From UBA4416 sp035439445 (GTDB lineage Bacteria; Bacteroidota; Bacteroidia; B-17B0; Aurantibacillaceae), in NCBI GenBank assembly GCA_035439445.1, contig DAORKG010000005.1, positions 62,001 to 126,000 on the forward strand: a DNA stretch of 64,000 bases, in the 5' to 3' direction. The position numbers and the translations under genes are program-made. Below the pieces are notes generated by a model that searched no databases, had not been told where the DNA came from, and was given only the letters and a program-made list of their open reading frames with translations. Shown here piece after piece: positions 9,617 through 17,626 of this stretch; within the stretch, counting starts at the first letter, position 1; each line of letters opens with the position of its first letter.

Positions 9617-9856
9617 ATGCATCAGGATGATTTGGATAAACATATAATAGCAATTTTACCTCATTTAAATTCTGAGTTTAAAAATTTTAAGAAAAAAGTA
9701 AATGTGTTTTTAACGGATTTAAAAGGACAAATATTAATTGAGAAACAAAATGCAGATTATTTGGATATTTCTGATCAACCAAAAGGCTATTATTTAGCTT
9801 TTTTAACGGATATGAATGGTTCACTGATCAAACGAATTAAAGTAGTGAAAAAGTAA
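9617..9856 (+). CDS. Stand-alone T9SS sorting-domain-like small protein without signal peptide
   Basis: The product has 79 residues. Residues 27-79 read like the second half of a T9SS type A C-terminal domain: a VNVFLTDLKGQIL strand, a D-I-S-D-x-P-K-G-Y-Y-L turn like the usual L-xx-G-x-Y-x-L, and a final IKRIKVVKK strand. This parallels the end of the giant protein at 5473. There is no signal peptide, and an in-frame stop at 9584-9586 rules out an upstream extension. The first 26 residues are polar and helical-looking. It has its own predicted LytTR-type operator and terminator, so it seems to be a real monocistronic gene. Function is unknown; a decoy, adaptor or gene remnant are all possible. 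Confidence 0.6.
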   Translation: MHQDDLDKHIIAILPHLNSEFKNFKKKVNVFLTDLKGQILIEKQNADYLDISDQPKGYYLAFLTDMNGSLIKRIKVVKK

Positions 9857-9885
9857 TAGTTAAAGTTTAAAGAGTTACTTTTCTT

Positions 9886-9914
9886 AGCCTTTTGAGAAAT
9901 CAAAAGGCTTTTTT
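9886..9914 (+). terminator. Rho-independent terminator
   Basis: AGCCTTTTG and CAAAAGGCT form a perfect 9-bp stem around AGAAAT, followed by a run of Ts, 29 bp after the stop of the 79-residue gene. Confidence 0.9.
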
Positions 9915-9936
9915 GTTTCTAAAAAGTGATATTTTA

Positions 9937-9969
9937 TTGAACTATTTCGCGTATTAACTGTTAAATTTG
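9937..9969 (+). promoter_or_regulatory. Bacteroidota-type promoter for the thioredoxin-like gene
   Basis: TTG at 9937-9939 and TAAATTTG at 9962-9969 are separated by 22 bp. This fits the TTG-N17-23-TAnnTTTG form described for Flavobacterium. The ATG lies 19 bp after the -7 box. Confidence 0.65.
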
Positions 9970-9988
9970 TAATTCAATAATTAATACT

Positions 9989-10306
9989 ATGGTACAATCA
10001 AGCACAGATACAGATTTTGAAACATTATTAAACAGCAATAAGCAAGTTATTGTAAAATATTATGCCGATTGGTGTGGTTCATGCAAATTATTTGCACCTA
10101 AATTTAAGCGCCATTCCAATGATGAAGCAAATGCTGATATTTTATTTTTGGAAGTAAACGCCGAAGAAAACGAAAAGGCTCGTAAACTGGGGGGCGTAGA
10201 TAATTTACCTTATTTAGCTAGTTTCAAAAATGGTGTTTTATTAGAAGGTACAGCTACCAGCAAAGAAGAGTATCTTCAAAAAATGATTGATGATTTAAGA
10301 AAGTAA
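9989..10306 (+). CDS. Thioredoxin-family protein
   Basis: The product has 105 residues and is cytoplasmic, with no signal peptide. It has the thioredoxin fold pattern: the active-site segment ADWCGSCK with Cys29 and Cys32, and the cis-proline Pro74 in NLPYLASF. The CGSC centre differs from the classical CGPC, so the redox potential may differ. It is probably a thiol-disulfide reductant for a partner enzyme. The next gene starts 2 bp after its stop, so the two are almost certainly translated together. A Bacteroidota promoter and an upstream terminator mark the start of the transcript. Confidence 0.88.
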   Translation: MVQSSTDTDFETLLNSNKQVIVKYYADWCGSCKLFAPKFKRHSNDEANADILFLEVNAEENEKARKLGGVDNLPYLASFKNGVLLEGTATSKEEYLQKMIDDLRK

Positions 10307-10308
10307 TT

Positions 10309-10548
10309 ATGCAAATACCGGTTATTAAAAAATTAGTGGAAAACTATTCTTTGGCTCAATTACAATCTGCCGAAGAAGCGATGATGGAAGAACAAAAGCC
10401 ATCTATTGAAGTTGAGGGAAAAGATGAAGGAGAATGCTTAACGCATGTTCTAGCTGCCATTTACATTAAAGAAAAAATGGAACAAGGAGTGGCTTTTAAT
10501 CAAGCATTAAGAGATTTTAGTCAGCGTGTGAGAAACAGTATTAGCTAG
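10309..10548 (+). CDS. Small conserved protein resembling DUF6952, paired with thioredoxin
   Basis: The product has 79 residues, is cytoplasmic and acidic, and starts MQIPVIKKLVENY. It contains VEGKDEGECLTHVLAAIYI and ends ALRDFSQRVRNSIS. This layout resembles the small DUF6952 proteins encoded beside thioredoxin and peroxiredoxin genes in Flavobacteria; I infer this from memory of the family. The 2-bp spacing from the thioredoxin gene supports a shared role in thiol redox chemistry. One cysteine (in GECL) is present. The next gene is convergent and its end is only 9 bp away; no terminator hairpin is visible between them. Confidence 0.7.
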   Translation: MQIPVIKKLVENYSLAQLQSAEEAMMEEQKPSIEVEGKDEGECLTHVLAAIYIKEKMEQGVAFNQALRDFSQRVRNSIS

Positions 10549-10557
10549 TTTTTAAAT

Positions 10558-11994
10558 TTACTTCACTAATTCTAATACTTTTATCAGATCTAGGTCTATT
10601 CCATTAAGAATATCTTCCTTACTGTATTGTGTTTGGTAGTCAGGGATTAAACCTCTGCCTTTATTATTTACGTCAATGTCATGATAAATGTGGTACATGG
10701 GAATAAATACCTGAATTCGACTGTTTGGTAGTACAATTTTCCCACTAATCACGGCATTACTTCCCGCAATGTTCCCTCCGGTTTCTTCGCCAATTGTAAT
10801 AGCATTTGCTTTATATTTTAAATAACTCGCTGCAACGCCACTCATCGAAAATGACTTTCCGTTTGTCAATACATAAACTTGTCCTTTGAATGCTTTATTT
10901 TTCTTAGGTAAGGTTATAAAATAGTGTCTTAATCTTCCTTTCTTTGGCCATTGTGGCATCATCGTGCAGAAAAAAAATGGTGTTATTCTTGAACCGAAAT
11001 TCATTTTATATTTTGGATTAAATACCATTAAGTTCGACTTTCTGTCAAATGGCAAATAAATGGTTTCGTGAATCAGGTATGATAGAAGATTTAATCCGTC
11101 ATTAATTTGTCCACCACCATTATCTCTCAAATCAATCACTAAATGTTGAATGTTTTTTTGCTTAATATCTTTAAATGATTTTCTGAAAAAACGATACCAA
11201 TGTTTTCCTTTAAAACTATTGATATCTAATAATGCAACAGGTTTATCATCATTTATAATACTATAACTACAAGTTTTTATTTTTCTTAATATGGCTACAG
11301 AATCTTTTTTAGGAAGTATTAAAGTGTCTTTTAATGAAGATATGGCTGCTAGTTTGTAATTTGAAATACTGTTGTCTTTATGCTTTAGTTTAACTTGATA
11401 TTCTAATCTAAAGCCATAGCAAAACGAGTAGTAATACTTAAACCAATTGTAACGAATACCTTGTTTTTTATAAGTTTCGTTATACCCGTCAGAAGTATAA
11501 ACCGAAAAAAGAGTTTTAAAAATATTGCTTACAGGTCTATTATCAATACTTATAATTTCATCGCCTGTTTTGATGGTAGTGTCTTTTGATAAATTATTAA
11601 GCACAAACAACTTATTAGAATCCGCCATAAACGTATTAAGTGGTAAAATAGGACGGTTTAATTTAGCAATAGCTTTCGTGTATTTTTTTGAAGCTGCTAC
11701 ATCTGTATGACCACAGCCTATTTTTGCAACAATTCGTTTAATGTAAAACCGAATTTGCATTTCGGTTAGCGGTGTATCAATTTTTGATTTGATATCTGCA
11801 ATAAAATCATGTAAAGATTCCTTACTAATATACCTGTATGGATCGGGATGAAATTTGGTGAGGTATTTTTCTGTATAGTCAATGTCTTTTAAAATTTGAG
11901 CAACAGAATATTTTTTATGAACATCAAAGTTCTTTGATTGAGAAAAACTACCCAAGTATATTATCAAACATAATAAACTTAAGTAGTTTTTCAT
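10558..11994 (-). CDS. Exported S41-family (C-terminal-processing-like) serine peptidase
   Basis: The product has 478 residues with a signal peptide (MKNYLSLLCLIIYLGSFSQS), so it is periplasmic or envelope-located. A helical N-terminal region is followed by a degenerate PDZ-like segment (TGDEIISIDNRPVS) and the S41 fold: LVIDLRDNGGGQINDG, then VLTNGKSFSMSG with the probable nucleophilic serine near residue 383, then IGEETGGN. These are the standard landmarks of Bacteroidota S41 peptidases. Substrate is unknown. It lies 23 bp downstream of gldC on the same strand and is likely co-transcribed with it. Confidence 0.88.
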   Translation of the reverse strand: MKNYLSLLCLIIYLGSFSQSKNFDVHKKYSVAQILKDIDYTEKYLTKFHPDPYRYISKESLHDFIADIKSKIDTPLTEMQIRFYIKRIVAKIGCGHTDVAASKKYTKAIAKLNRPILPLNTFMADSNKLFVLNNLSKDTTIKTGDEIISIDNRPVSNIFKTLFSVYTSDGYNETYKKQGIRYNWFKYYYSFCYGFRLEYQVKLKHKDNSISNYKLAAISSLKDTLILPKKDSVAILRKIKTCSYSIINDDKPVALLDINSFKGKHWYRFFRKSFKDIKQKNIQHLVIDLRDNGGGQINDGLNLLSYLIHETIYLPFDRKSNLMVFNPKYKMNFGSRITPFFFCTMMPQWPKKGRLRHYFITLPKKNKAFKGQVYVLTNGKSFSMSGVAASYLKYKANAITIGEETGGNIAGSNAVISGKIVLPNSRIQVFIPMYHIYHDIDVNNKGRGLIPDYQTQYSKEDILNGIDLDLIKVLELVK

Positions 11995-12017
11995 AAAAAG
12001 GAGATGATTTAAAATAA

Positions 12018-12347
12018 TTAGTTATTGGCTAAAACGCCCATGCGTTTTCCAAGTCCACTCATGAAATCACGTAATTCTTTCACGGTGGTTTCGTCGTTAG
12101 TAGCTCTTAAATAAGTATCGGTTAAAGTGGTAATGTTTTGGTGAAAAAACTTTTTCATTTCATCCACACTCATATCTTTAGTCCATAAATCAATACGCAT
12201 GGTGTTGTTTTCTTTTTCGTCCCAAAGAGCCAGCATCATGCTTTTGCAAACACTACCTTCGTTAGCATCAGGAGCTTCCCATTCAATTTTATGAGGTAAT
12301 TGATTTTCATCAACTGTTATTTTTAATTTAATTTCAGATGTTGTCAT
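12018..12347 (-). CDS. gldC: Gliding motility protein GldC
   Basis: The product has 109 residues and no signal peptide. It matches the GldC pattern: an N-terminal TTSEIKLKITVDEN strand, a central MMLALWD, then RIDLWTKDMSVDEMKKFFHQ, which is highly characteristic of the family. GldC is a cytoplasmic accessory protein that improves gliding in Flavobacterium johnsoniae and is related to the T9SS machinery. Here gldB is not next to it, unlike the usual gldBC arrangement. The four to five T9SS-type proteins elsewhere in the window agree with a functional T9SS in this organism. Confidence 0.88.
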   Translation of the reverse strand: MTTSEIKLKITVDENQLPHKIEWEAPDANEGSVCKSMMLALWDEKENNTMRIDLWTKDMSVDEMKKFFHQNITTLTDTYLRATNDETTVKELRDFMSGLGKRMGVLANN

Positions 12348-12369
12348 AAATGTATCGATTATAAAAACT

Positions 12370-12377
12370 CAAATTTA
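12370..12377 (-). promoter_or_regulatory. -7 box of the gldC promoter
   Basis: On the minus strand this reads TAAATTTG, an exact TAnnTTTG match, 22 bp upstream of the gldC start. No well-spaced TTG is visible upstream of it. Confidence 0.5.
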
Positions 12378-12396
12378 GTTAAAATATTTACTCTAT

Positions 12397-12430
12397 TTGC
12401 TTAAAAACACTCAATAATACAATACATTTG
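12397..12430 (+). promoter_or_regulatory. Promoter of the RlmI-like gene, nearly leaderless
   Basis: TTG at 12397-12399 and an exact TACATTTG at 12423-12430 are 23 bp apart. The ATG follows only 4 bp after the -7 box, so the transcript probably begins at or next to the start codon. Confidence 0.6.
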
Positions 12431-12434
12431 TGTT

Positions 12435-13619
12435 ATGACAGAATATCCGAAATTAACCTTACACAATGGCAAGGAATTGCCAGTACTTCGTTTTCACCCA
12501 TGGATTTTTTCAGGGGCAATTAAAACTCAAGATTCTAATATTGCTGATGGTGATGTGGTAGAAGTTTACTCGGCCAAACAGCAATTTTTAGGTATGGCTC
12601 AATACCAAAAAGGAAGTATCACAGGACGAATTATTTCTTTTAGTAAGCAACAAATCAATATTGATTTTTGGGTTAAAAAAATCGAAAAAGCCTTTTTATA
12701 CCGTCAGTTTTTAAACCTTGCTAATAATCCGCATACCAATGTTTATCGTTTGGTTTTTGGAGAAGGCGATGGTTGTCCGGGATTAATTATGGATTTCTAT
12801 AATGGACATGTAGTTTTTCAAGCACACAGTATTGGTATGCACAAGTGCAGGGTAGATATTACCGAAGCGTTGAAAAAAGTGTATGGGGATGCTTTGAAAA
12901 GTGTATATGATAAAAGTTCAGAAACATTACCAAATAACTATTCTGCAGGTTTAAAAAATGAATTTTTATATGGTTCATGCAATGATGAGTTAGTGGTTGT
13001 TGAAAATGATGTGAAGTTTTATATTGACTTTATTAATGGTCAAAAAACCGGTTTTTTCATTGACCAAAGAGAAAATAGAGAATTGTTAGGTAAATATAGT
13101 AAAGGAAAGCGTGTCTTAAACACGTTTTCTTATACAGGAGGCTTTTCGATGTATGCTGCTAAAAATGGTTGCGAAATCATACACTCTGTTGATTCGAGTG
13201 CAAAAGCAATAGAATTATGTGATAAGAATGCTATTTTGAATAGCGCAACTAACCATCAAGGTTTTGCGGTTGATACCTTTGATTATTTAAAAGACCATGG
13301 TAAAAATTACGATATTATTATTTTGGATCCACCGGCTTTTGCAAAGAGCAGAGATGTATCTCATAATGCGGTAATTGGATACAAAAGATTAAATCAAATG
13401 GCTTTACAAAATATCAAGAAGGGAGGGATTTTATTTACTTTTTCTTGCTCAGGTGTTATCGATAAAAAATTATTTTATAATACGGTTACGGCTGCAGCTA
13501 TTGAATCCCGTCGAAACATGAAATTATTGCATACACTATCACAACCTGCAGACCATGTGATTACACCTAATTTCCCTGAAGGAGAGTACCTAAAAGGCCT
13601 AGCATTTTATGTGGAATAA
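12435..13619 (+). CDS. rlmI: RlmI-family 23S rRNA cytosine-C5 methyltransferase
   Basis: The product has 394 residues. An N-terminal PUA-like domain (about 1-85) includes HPWIFSGAI. The EEHD-like insertion follows, then a class I Rossmann methyltransferase. INGQKTGFFIDQRENR near residue 200 is diagnostic of RlmI. LNTFSYTGGFSMYAA forms the SAM-binding loop, IIILDPPAFAKS is motif IV and FTFSCSGVID carries the catalytic cysteine. In E. coli RlmI makes m5C1962 in 23S rRNA; the exact target here is inferred by family. Confidence 0.87.
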   Translation: MTEYPKLTLHNGKELPVLRFHPWIFSGAIKTQDSNIADGDVVEVYSAKQQFLGMAQYQKGSITGRIISFSKQQINIDFWVKKIEKAFLYRQFLNLANNPHTNVYRLVFGEGDGCPGLIMDFYNGHVVFQAHSIGMHKCRVDITEALKKVYGDALKSVYDKSSETLPNNYSAGLKNEFLYGSCNDELVVVENDVKFYIDFINGQKTGFFIDQRENRELLGKYSKGKRVLNTFSYTGGFSMYAAKNGCEIIHSVDSSAKAIELCDKNAILNSATNHQGFAVDTFDYLKDHGKNYDIIILDPPAFAKSRDVSHNAVIGYKRLNQMALQNIKKGGILFTFSCSGVIDKKLFYNTVTAAAIESRRNMKLLHTLSQPADHVITPNFPEGEYLKGLAFYVE

Positions 13620-13656
13620 ATTGAATACATTTAATTAATCATTTAATATTTTAATC

Positions 13657-15144
13657 ATGAAAAAAATTGTTTTTTATTTTACGTTATTATTGGCAAATAA
13701 TTTCATTAGTCAAACCTATAGTTTTCAGGTTGGAGAAAGACGTTCTGCAACATCTATTGATGACCCGGAAATTGAATACCTTGAAAATTATGGTAAAAAA
13801 TACCTTTTAAACCAGGCTTATTCATTTAAGGATGGAATGCAATTGCAGTTGCAAGGATTTAAAGAAAACAACGATTACTTATGTAGTAAAAAATTGTATG
13901 TTCCTGAAGAGAAAATGTTAATCTCTATTTATGAGGGGATTTTAAATCTGGATAACAATATGCAGTTAATTAAATCCACATTTAATAAAGAAGCGAAGAA
14001 AACATTCGTTTATGCTCATGCAATTAATGAGTATGCTGATGAAACAGAAGAACATAAAGAAATTATGTCGATAGCTGCAGAAAAGGCAATGAACTCAGGT
14101 AACTTTACATGTGCAACATCTCCTAACAGGAAGTATGCTGTTATTTTATCTGAGTTACCATTTGTAAAAGAAACGAAAGAAAAAATAATGATTACGGTTT
14201 TTGATAATACATTAAAAACAATGTTTTCAAAAGAATTTGAATTGCCTTACGATGCAAAAAGGGGACCTGTTAATAAGCCTGTTATAGCAAATGATGGTTC
14301 GGTATATATTGTAAAAAAAGCTGACATCAGTAAGATGCCTGATTTATTAACTGTTTTTTCAATTACAAATAATGGAGAAACCATTAAAGAAAATAGTGTA
14401 AAATTAGACGATCCTAAAAAGTTAGAATCGTATGCGTTTAGTTTAAATTCTAAAAATGAATTGGTTGTAGTGGGTTATTATACAGAAGATGGGAAAGTAA
14501 GTTTTGGTGGCACCAAACAAAAAGGTGTTTTTTGTTTAGGTGTTAATTCTAAAGGAGATCAATTAATGTATCAAACTTCAGAATTCCCAAAGCATTATAT
14601 TTCTTCTAAAATCCGTCAGGTATTAGTGAAAGAAGATGGAAAAATTGCGATGATTTGCGAAAGTTATTCCAAGGTAAATAATAGCACGATGGGTCCTAAC
14701 AATCAATTGGTTTATACAACAGATATTACTCAAGGTGACGCTTATATCCATACTTTAAACGCAAAAGGAGAATTAGTAAAATCATATGAGTTTTCAAAAA
14801 GCAATAAATCTATAGCGGATGGTGGATTGTATGGTTCTGTATTTGGAGCATTTCATAATGATAAATTAGTGGTTGTGTATAATGACTTTCAATACAGGCA
14901 TGATGGCAAAAAATATGTGGTAGTTCCTCCAACAATTGCGTGGATAAAAATTCCTATTATTCAAACGATTGATTTAGCTATTAATGATGTGAGAGAAACC
15001 GCATTTATTGATTCTCCTGTTGGCGGTAAAGATGATTTAACCCATTTATTTCCTTTAACCGGTTTTAAAGTGTCTAATAATGAATTATTTTTCTTAGGTG
15101 GAAAAGATGCTGATGTGATGCCAATTGTTTTAAAAATTCAATAA
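13657..15144 (+). CDS. Secreted protein of unknown function, possible beta-propeller
   Basis: The product has 495 residues and a signal peptide (MKKIVFYFTLLLANNFISQ). The mature part is rich in beta-strand and turn motifs, with repeated NxxGE/NxKGE turns such as SITNNGETIKE, GVNSKGDQL and TLNAKGELVKS. These suggest a propeller-like fold, but no known family motif is recognised and there is no sorting domain or lipobox. It lies 37 bp after rlmI and 25 bp before an ABC-2 exporter pair, so it may share their transcript. A periplasmic accessory role is possible but not shown. Confidence 0.75.
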   Translation: MKKIVFYFTLLLANNFISQTYSFQVGERRSATSIDDPEIEYLENYGKKYLLNQAYSFKDGMQLQLQGFKENNDYLCSKKLYVPEEKMLISIYEGILNLDNNMQLIKSTFNKEAKKTFVYAHAINEYADETEEHKEIMSIAAEKAMNSGNFTCATSPNRKYAVILSELPFVKETKEKIMITVFDNTLKTMFSKEFELPYDAKRGPVNKPVIANDGSVYIVKKADISKMPDLLTVFSITNNGETIKENSVKLDDPKKLESYAFSLNSKNELVVVGYYTEDGKVSFGGTKQKGVFCLGVNSKGDQLMYQTSEFPKHYISSKIRQVLVKEDGKIAMICESYSKVNNSTMGPNNQLVYTTDITQGDAYIHTLNAKGELVKSYEFSKSNKSIADGGLYGSVFGAFHNDKLVVVYNDFQYRHDGKKYVVVPPTIAWIKIPIIQTIDLAINDVRETAFIDSPVGGKDDLTHLFPLTGFKVSNNELFFLGGKDADVMPIVLKIQ

Positions 15145-15169
15145 TCTATTTTTAATTTATTTTCAATCA

Positions 15170-16120
15170 ATGAATCCTATTTTAGAAGTAAAAAACATTC
15201 ACAAAAACTACGCTAACCACGTTGCTTTAAGGGATGTGAGTTTGGTAGTAGAGCCTCAAAAAATATTTGGTTTATTAGGACCAAATGGTGCAGGAAAAAC
15301 ATCTTTAATCCGAATCATTAATCAAATCACAGGTCCAGATAAAGGAGAAGTATTATTTAATGGCGAACATTTGGCGCCTAAGCATGTTGATTTTATCGGT
15401 TATTTACCTGAAGAACGAGGTTTATACAAAAAGATGTCGGTTGGTGAACAGGTAATGTATTTAGCTCAATTAAAAGGATTAAAAAAGGCAGATGCCAAAG
15501 CTAAGTTATTGCAATGGTTCAAGAAGTTTGAGATTGAAAATTGGTGGGATAAGAAAGTAGAAGAATTAAGTAAAGGGATGCAGCAAAAAGTACAATTCAT
15601 TGTTACCGTGTTGCATGAACCTAAGTTATTAATCTTAGATGAACCATTTAGTGGATTTGACCCAATTAATGCTCAATTAATTAAAAATGAAATTTTAGAA
15701 TTAAGAGATAAAGGCGCAACCATTATTTTTTCTACTCATAATATGGGAAGTGTTGAAGAGTTATGTGATAATATTGCTTTAATCAATAAAGCCGAAAAAT
15801 TATTGGATGGCTCTGTAAAAGACATTCGTAAGCAATACAAAAGCAATACGTATCACATATCTTTTAAAGGAAATTTAATGGGCTTTACCAATGCTTTATG
15901 GGCAGGGGCAGAGTTGTTGGATAAAAAATCGGATGACGATATACACTCAGTTACTGTAAAGTTGTTACGTCAAAACAAACCAAATGATTTGTTGCAAGCT
16001 GTTTTAAGTACTGCCGAAATATTATCGTTTCAGGAAATTGTTCCTTCGATGAATGATATTTTTATTTCAGTAGTGGAAAATAAAACAACATTAAATACTC
16101 AAAGTGCTTATACCGAATAA
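15170..16120 (+). CDS. ABC-2 type exporter ATPase (NatA-like)
   Basis: The product has 316 residues. Walker A is GPNGAGKT (residues 37-44), the signature is LSKGM, Walker B is LLILDEPFSGFDP and the switch His lies in IFSTHNMG. A C-terminal DUF4162-like extension (about 215-316) is typical of NatA and related exporters. The permease gene follows 28 bp downstream, so the two form an ABC-2 exporter. Substrate is unknown; sodium, drugs or envelope components are options in this family. Confidence 0.9.
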   Translation: MNPILEVKNIHKNYANHVALRDVSLVVEPQKIFGLLGPNGAGKTSLIRIINQITGPDKGEVLFNGEHLAPKHVDFIGYLPEERGLYKKMSVGEQVMYLAQLKGLKKADAKAKLLQWFKKFEIENWWDKKVEELSKGMQQKVQFIVTVLHEPKLLILDEPFSGFDPINAQLIKNEILELRDKGATIIFSTHNMGSVEELCDNIALINKAEKLLDGSVKDIRKQYKSNTYHISFKGNLMGFTNALWAGAELLDKKSDDDIHSVTVKLLRQNKPNDLLQAVLSTAEILSFQEIVPSMNDIFISVVENKTTLNTQSAYTE

Positions 16121-16148
16121 TCTTTATTAATAACTCATTATACATACA

Positions 16149-17492
16149 ATGAATAAATTATTTTTAATTATCCAACGCGAATATTTTTCGAGAGTTAAGA
16201 AAAAATCGTTTTTGATTATGACCATACTGGGGCCTTTATTGATGGCAGGTGTTATGATTGTTCCTGTTTGGTTAGCAATGCGTGACAAAACAGAACATCA
16301 GATTTTTGTATTAGATCATAGCGGATTGTTTATTGATAAAATACCAAATACAAAACAGATAAAGTTTACTTATGGAACCGGAACTATTGAGTCGGCTAAA
16401 GCCAAACTTAAAGACGGACCTTTTGATTTGGTAATGGAAATTGATATAGAAACGATTAATGCCTTTAAAGCAACACCGTTTTTGTATTACAAAAATCAAC
16501 CGGGCATTAATGTAGAGCAATACATTACCAACACAATGGAAAACATATTGTTTGATTATCGTTTGCAAGGCGATAGTATAGATGTTGCTAAGATTGATAA
16601 AGCACGACGCCCGGTAGAAATAATCACGCTGAAAGTAAAAGAAGATGGTGCTGATGAAAAAACTAACACCGAGTTAAATATGGGTGTAGGAATGTTTTTT
16701 GGTGTTGCCATTTATTTTATGATTTTCTTATATGGCTCCCAAGTGATGCGTGGAGTGATTGAAGAAAAAACAAATCGTATTGTAGAAGTGATTGTGTCTT
16801 CCGTAAAACCGTTTCAGTTGATGTTAGGTAAAATTATCGGCGTGGCTTTAGTGGGTTTAACTCAATTTATTTTATGGATAGTGTTAACCACGTTTATTTA
16901 TGTGGCCATTACCGGTACTGTATTTAAAAATCAAATACAAGATACCATCACTCAAAATCAACAGATTGAAAAAGTAATGAAAAATGACATTCTTGCTCAA
17001 TCTCACAAAATGGAGAAAGTAGCTACTCCAAATGAGGTCATCAACATGTTTAATTTTGCAGATGGATTAAATGTGCCTGTATTGATTTCATGTTTTGCGT
17101 TTTACTTTTTGTTTGGTTATCTACTATATGCAGCTTTATTTGCAGCAGTTGGTTCGGCAGTTGATAGCGAAGCAGACACTCAACAATTTATTTTACCGGT
17201 TACAATTCCGCTGATATTGAGTTTTGTGATAGCTCAGGCTATAATGTCAAACCCAAGTAGTTCTATGGCGCAGTTTTTCTCTATTTTTCCTTTAACTTCT
17301 CCAATAGTGATGATGGTGCGTTTACCATTTGATGTTCCTGTTTGGGAACTGGCCTTATCTATGGTGATGCTGGTAGTTGGATTCTTGTTCTTTACGTGGA
17401 TGGCTGGAAAAATTTACCGTACCGGAATTTTAATGTACGGTAAAAAAACTACATGGAAAGAGCTAGGAAAGTGGCTGTTCTATAAAGGATAA
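16149..17492 (+). CDS. ABC-2 type exporter permease (NatB-like)
   Basis: The product has 447 residues. One N-terminal membrane helix (about 20-42, SFLIMTILGPLLMAGVMIVP) is followed by a large extracytoplasmic domain (about 45-180). A C-terminal bundle of five to six helices carries the conserved GVIEEKTNRIVEVIVSSVKP segment just after the first helix of the bundle. This is the usual layout of NatB-like permeases. It pairs with the ATPase immediately upstream. A terminator lies 11 bp past the stop. Confidence 0.88.
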   Translation: MNKLFLIIQREYFSRVKKKSFLIMTILGPLLMAGVMIVPVWLAMRDKTEHQIFVLDHSGLFIDKIPNTKQIKFTYGTGTIESAKAKLKDGPFDLVMEIDIETINAFKATPFLYYKNQPGINVEQYITNTMENILFDYRLQGDSIDVAKIDKARRPVEIITLKVKEDGADEKTNTELNMGVGMFFGVAIYFMIFLYGSQVMRGVIEEKTNRIVEVIVSSVKPFQLMLGKIIGVALVGLTQFILWIVLTTFIYVAITGTVFKNQIQDTITQNQQIEKVMKNDILAQSHKMEKVATPNEVINMFNFADGLNVPVLISCFAFYFLFGYLLYAALFAAVGSAVDSEADTQQFILPVTIPLILSFVIAQAIMSNPSSSMAQFFSIFPLTSPIVMMVRLPFDVPVWELALSMVMLVVGFLFFTWMAGKIYRTGILMYGKKTTWKELGKWLFYKG

Positions 17493-17503
17493 TCCAATAC
17501 ATT

Positions 17504-17536
17504 CCTCCTTCTGACTTGGGCGGGAGGAGGTTTTTT
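17504..17536 (+). terminator. Rho-independent terminator of the ABC-2 exporter operon
   Basis: CCTCCTTC pairs with GGGAGGAGG (8 bp, one G-T pair) and is followed by TTTTTT. Confidence 0.85.
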
Positions 17537-17626
17537 GTAGGTAAAATAAATTCGATAAACAAGCTATTTTACCCAACCAAAATCTTTGGTTTTAATTCAA
17601 ATTTCCTATATTCGTAGTGATATATT

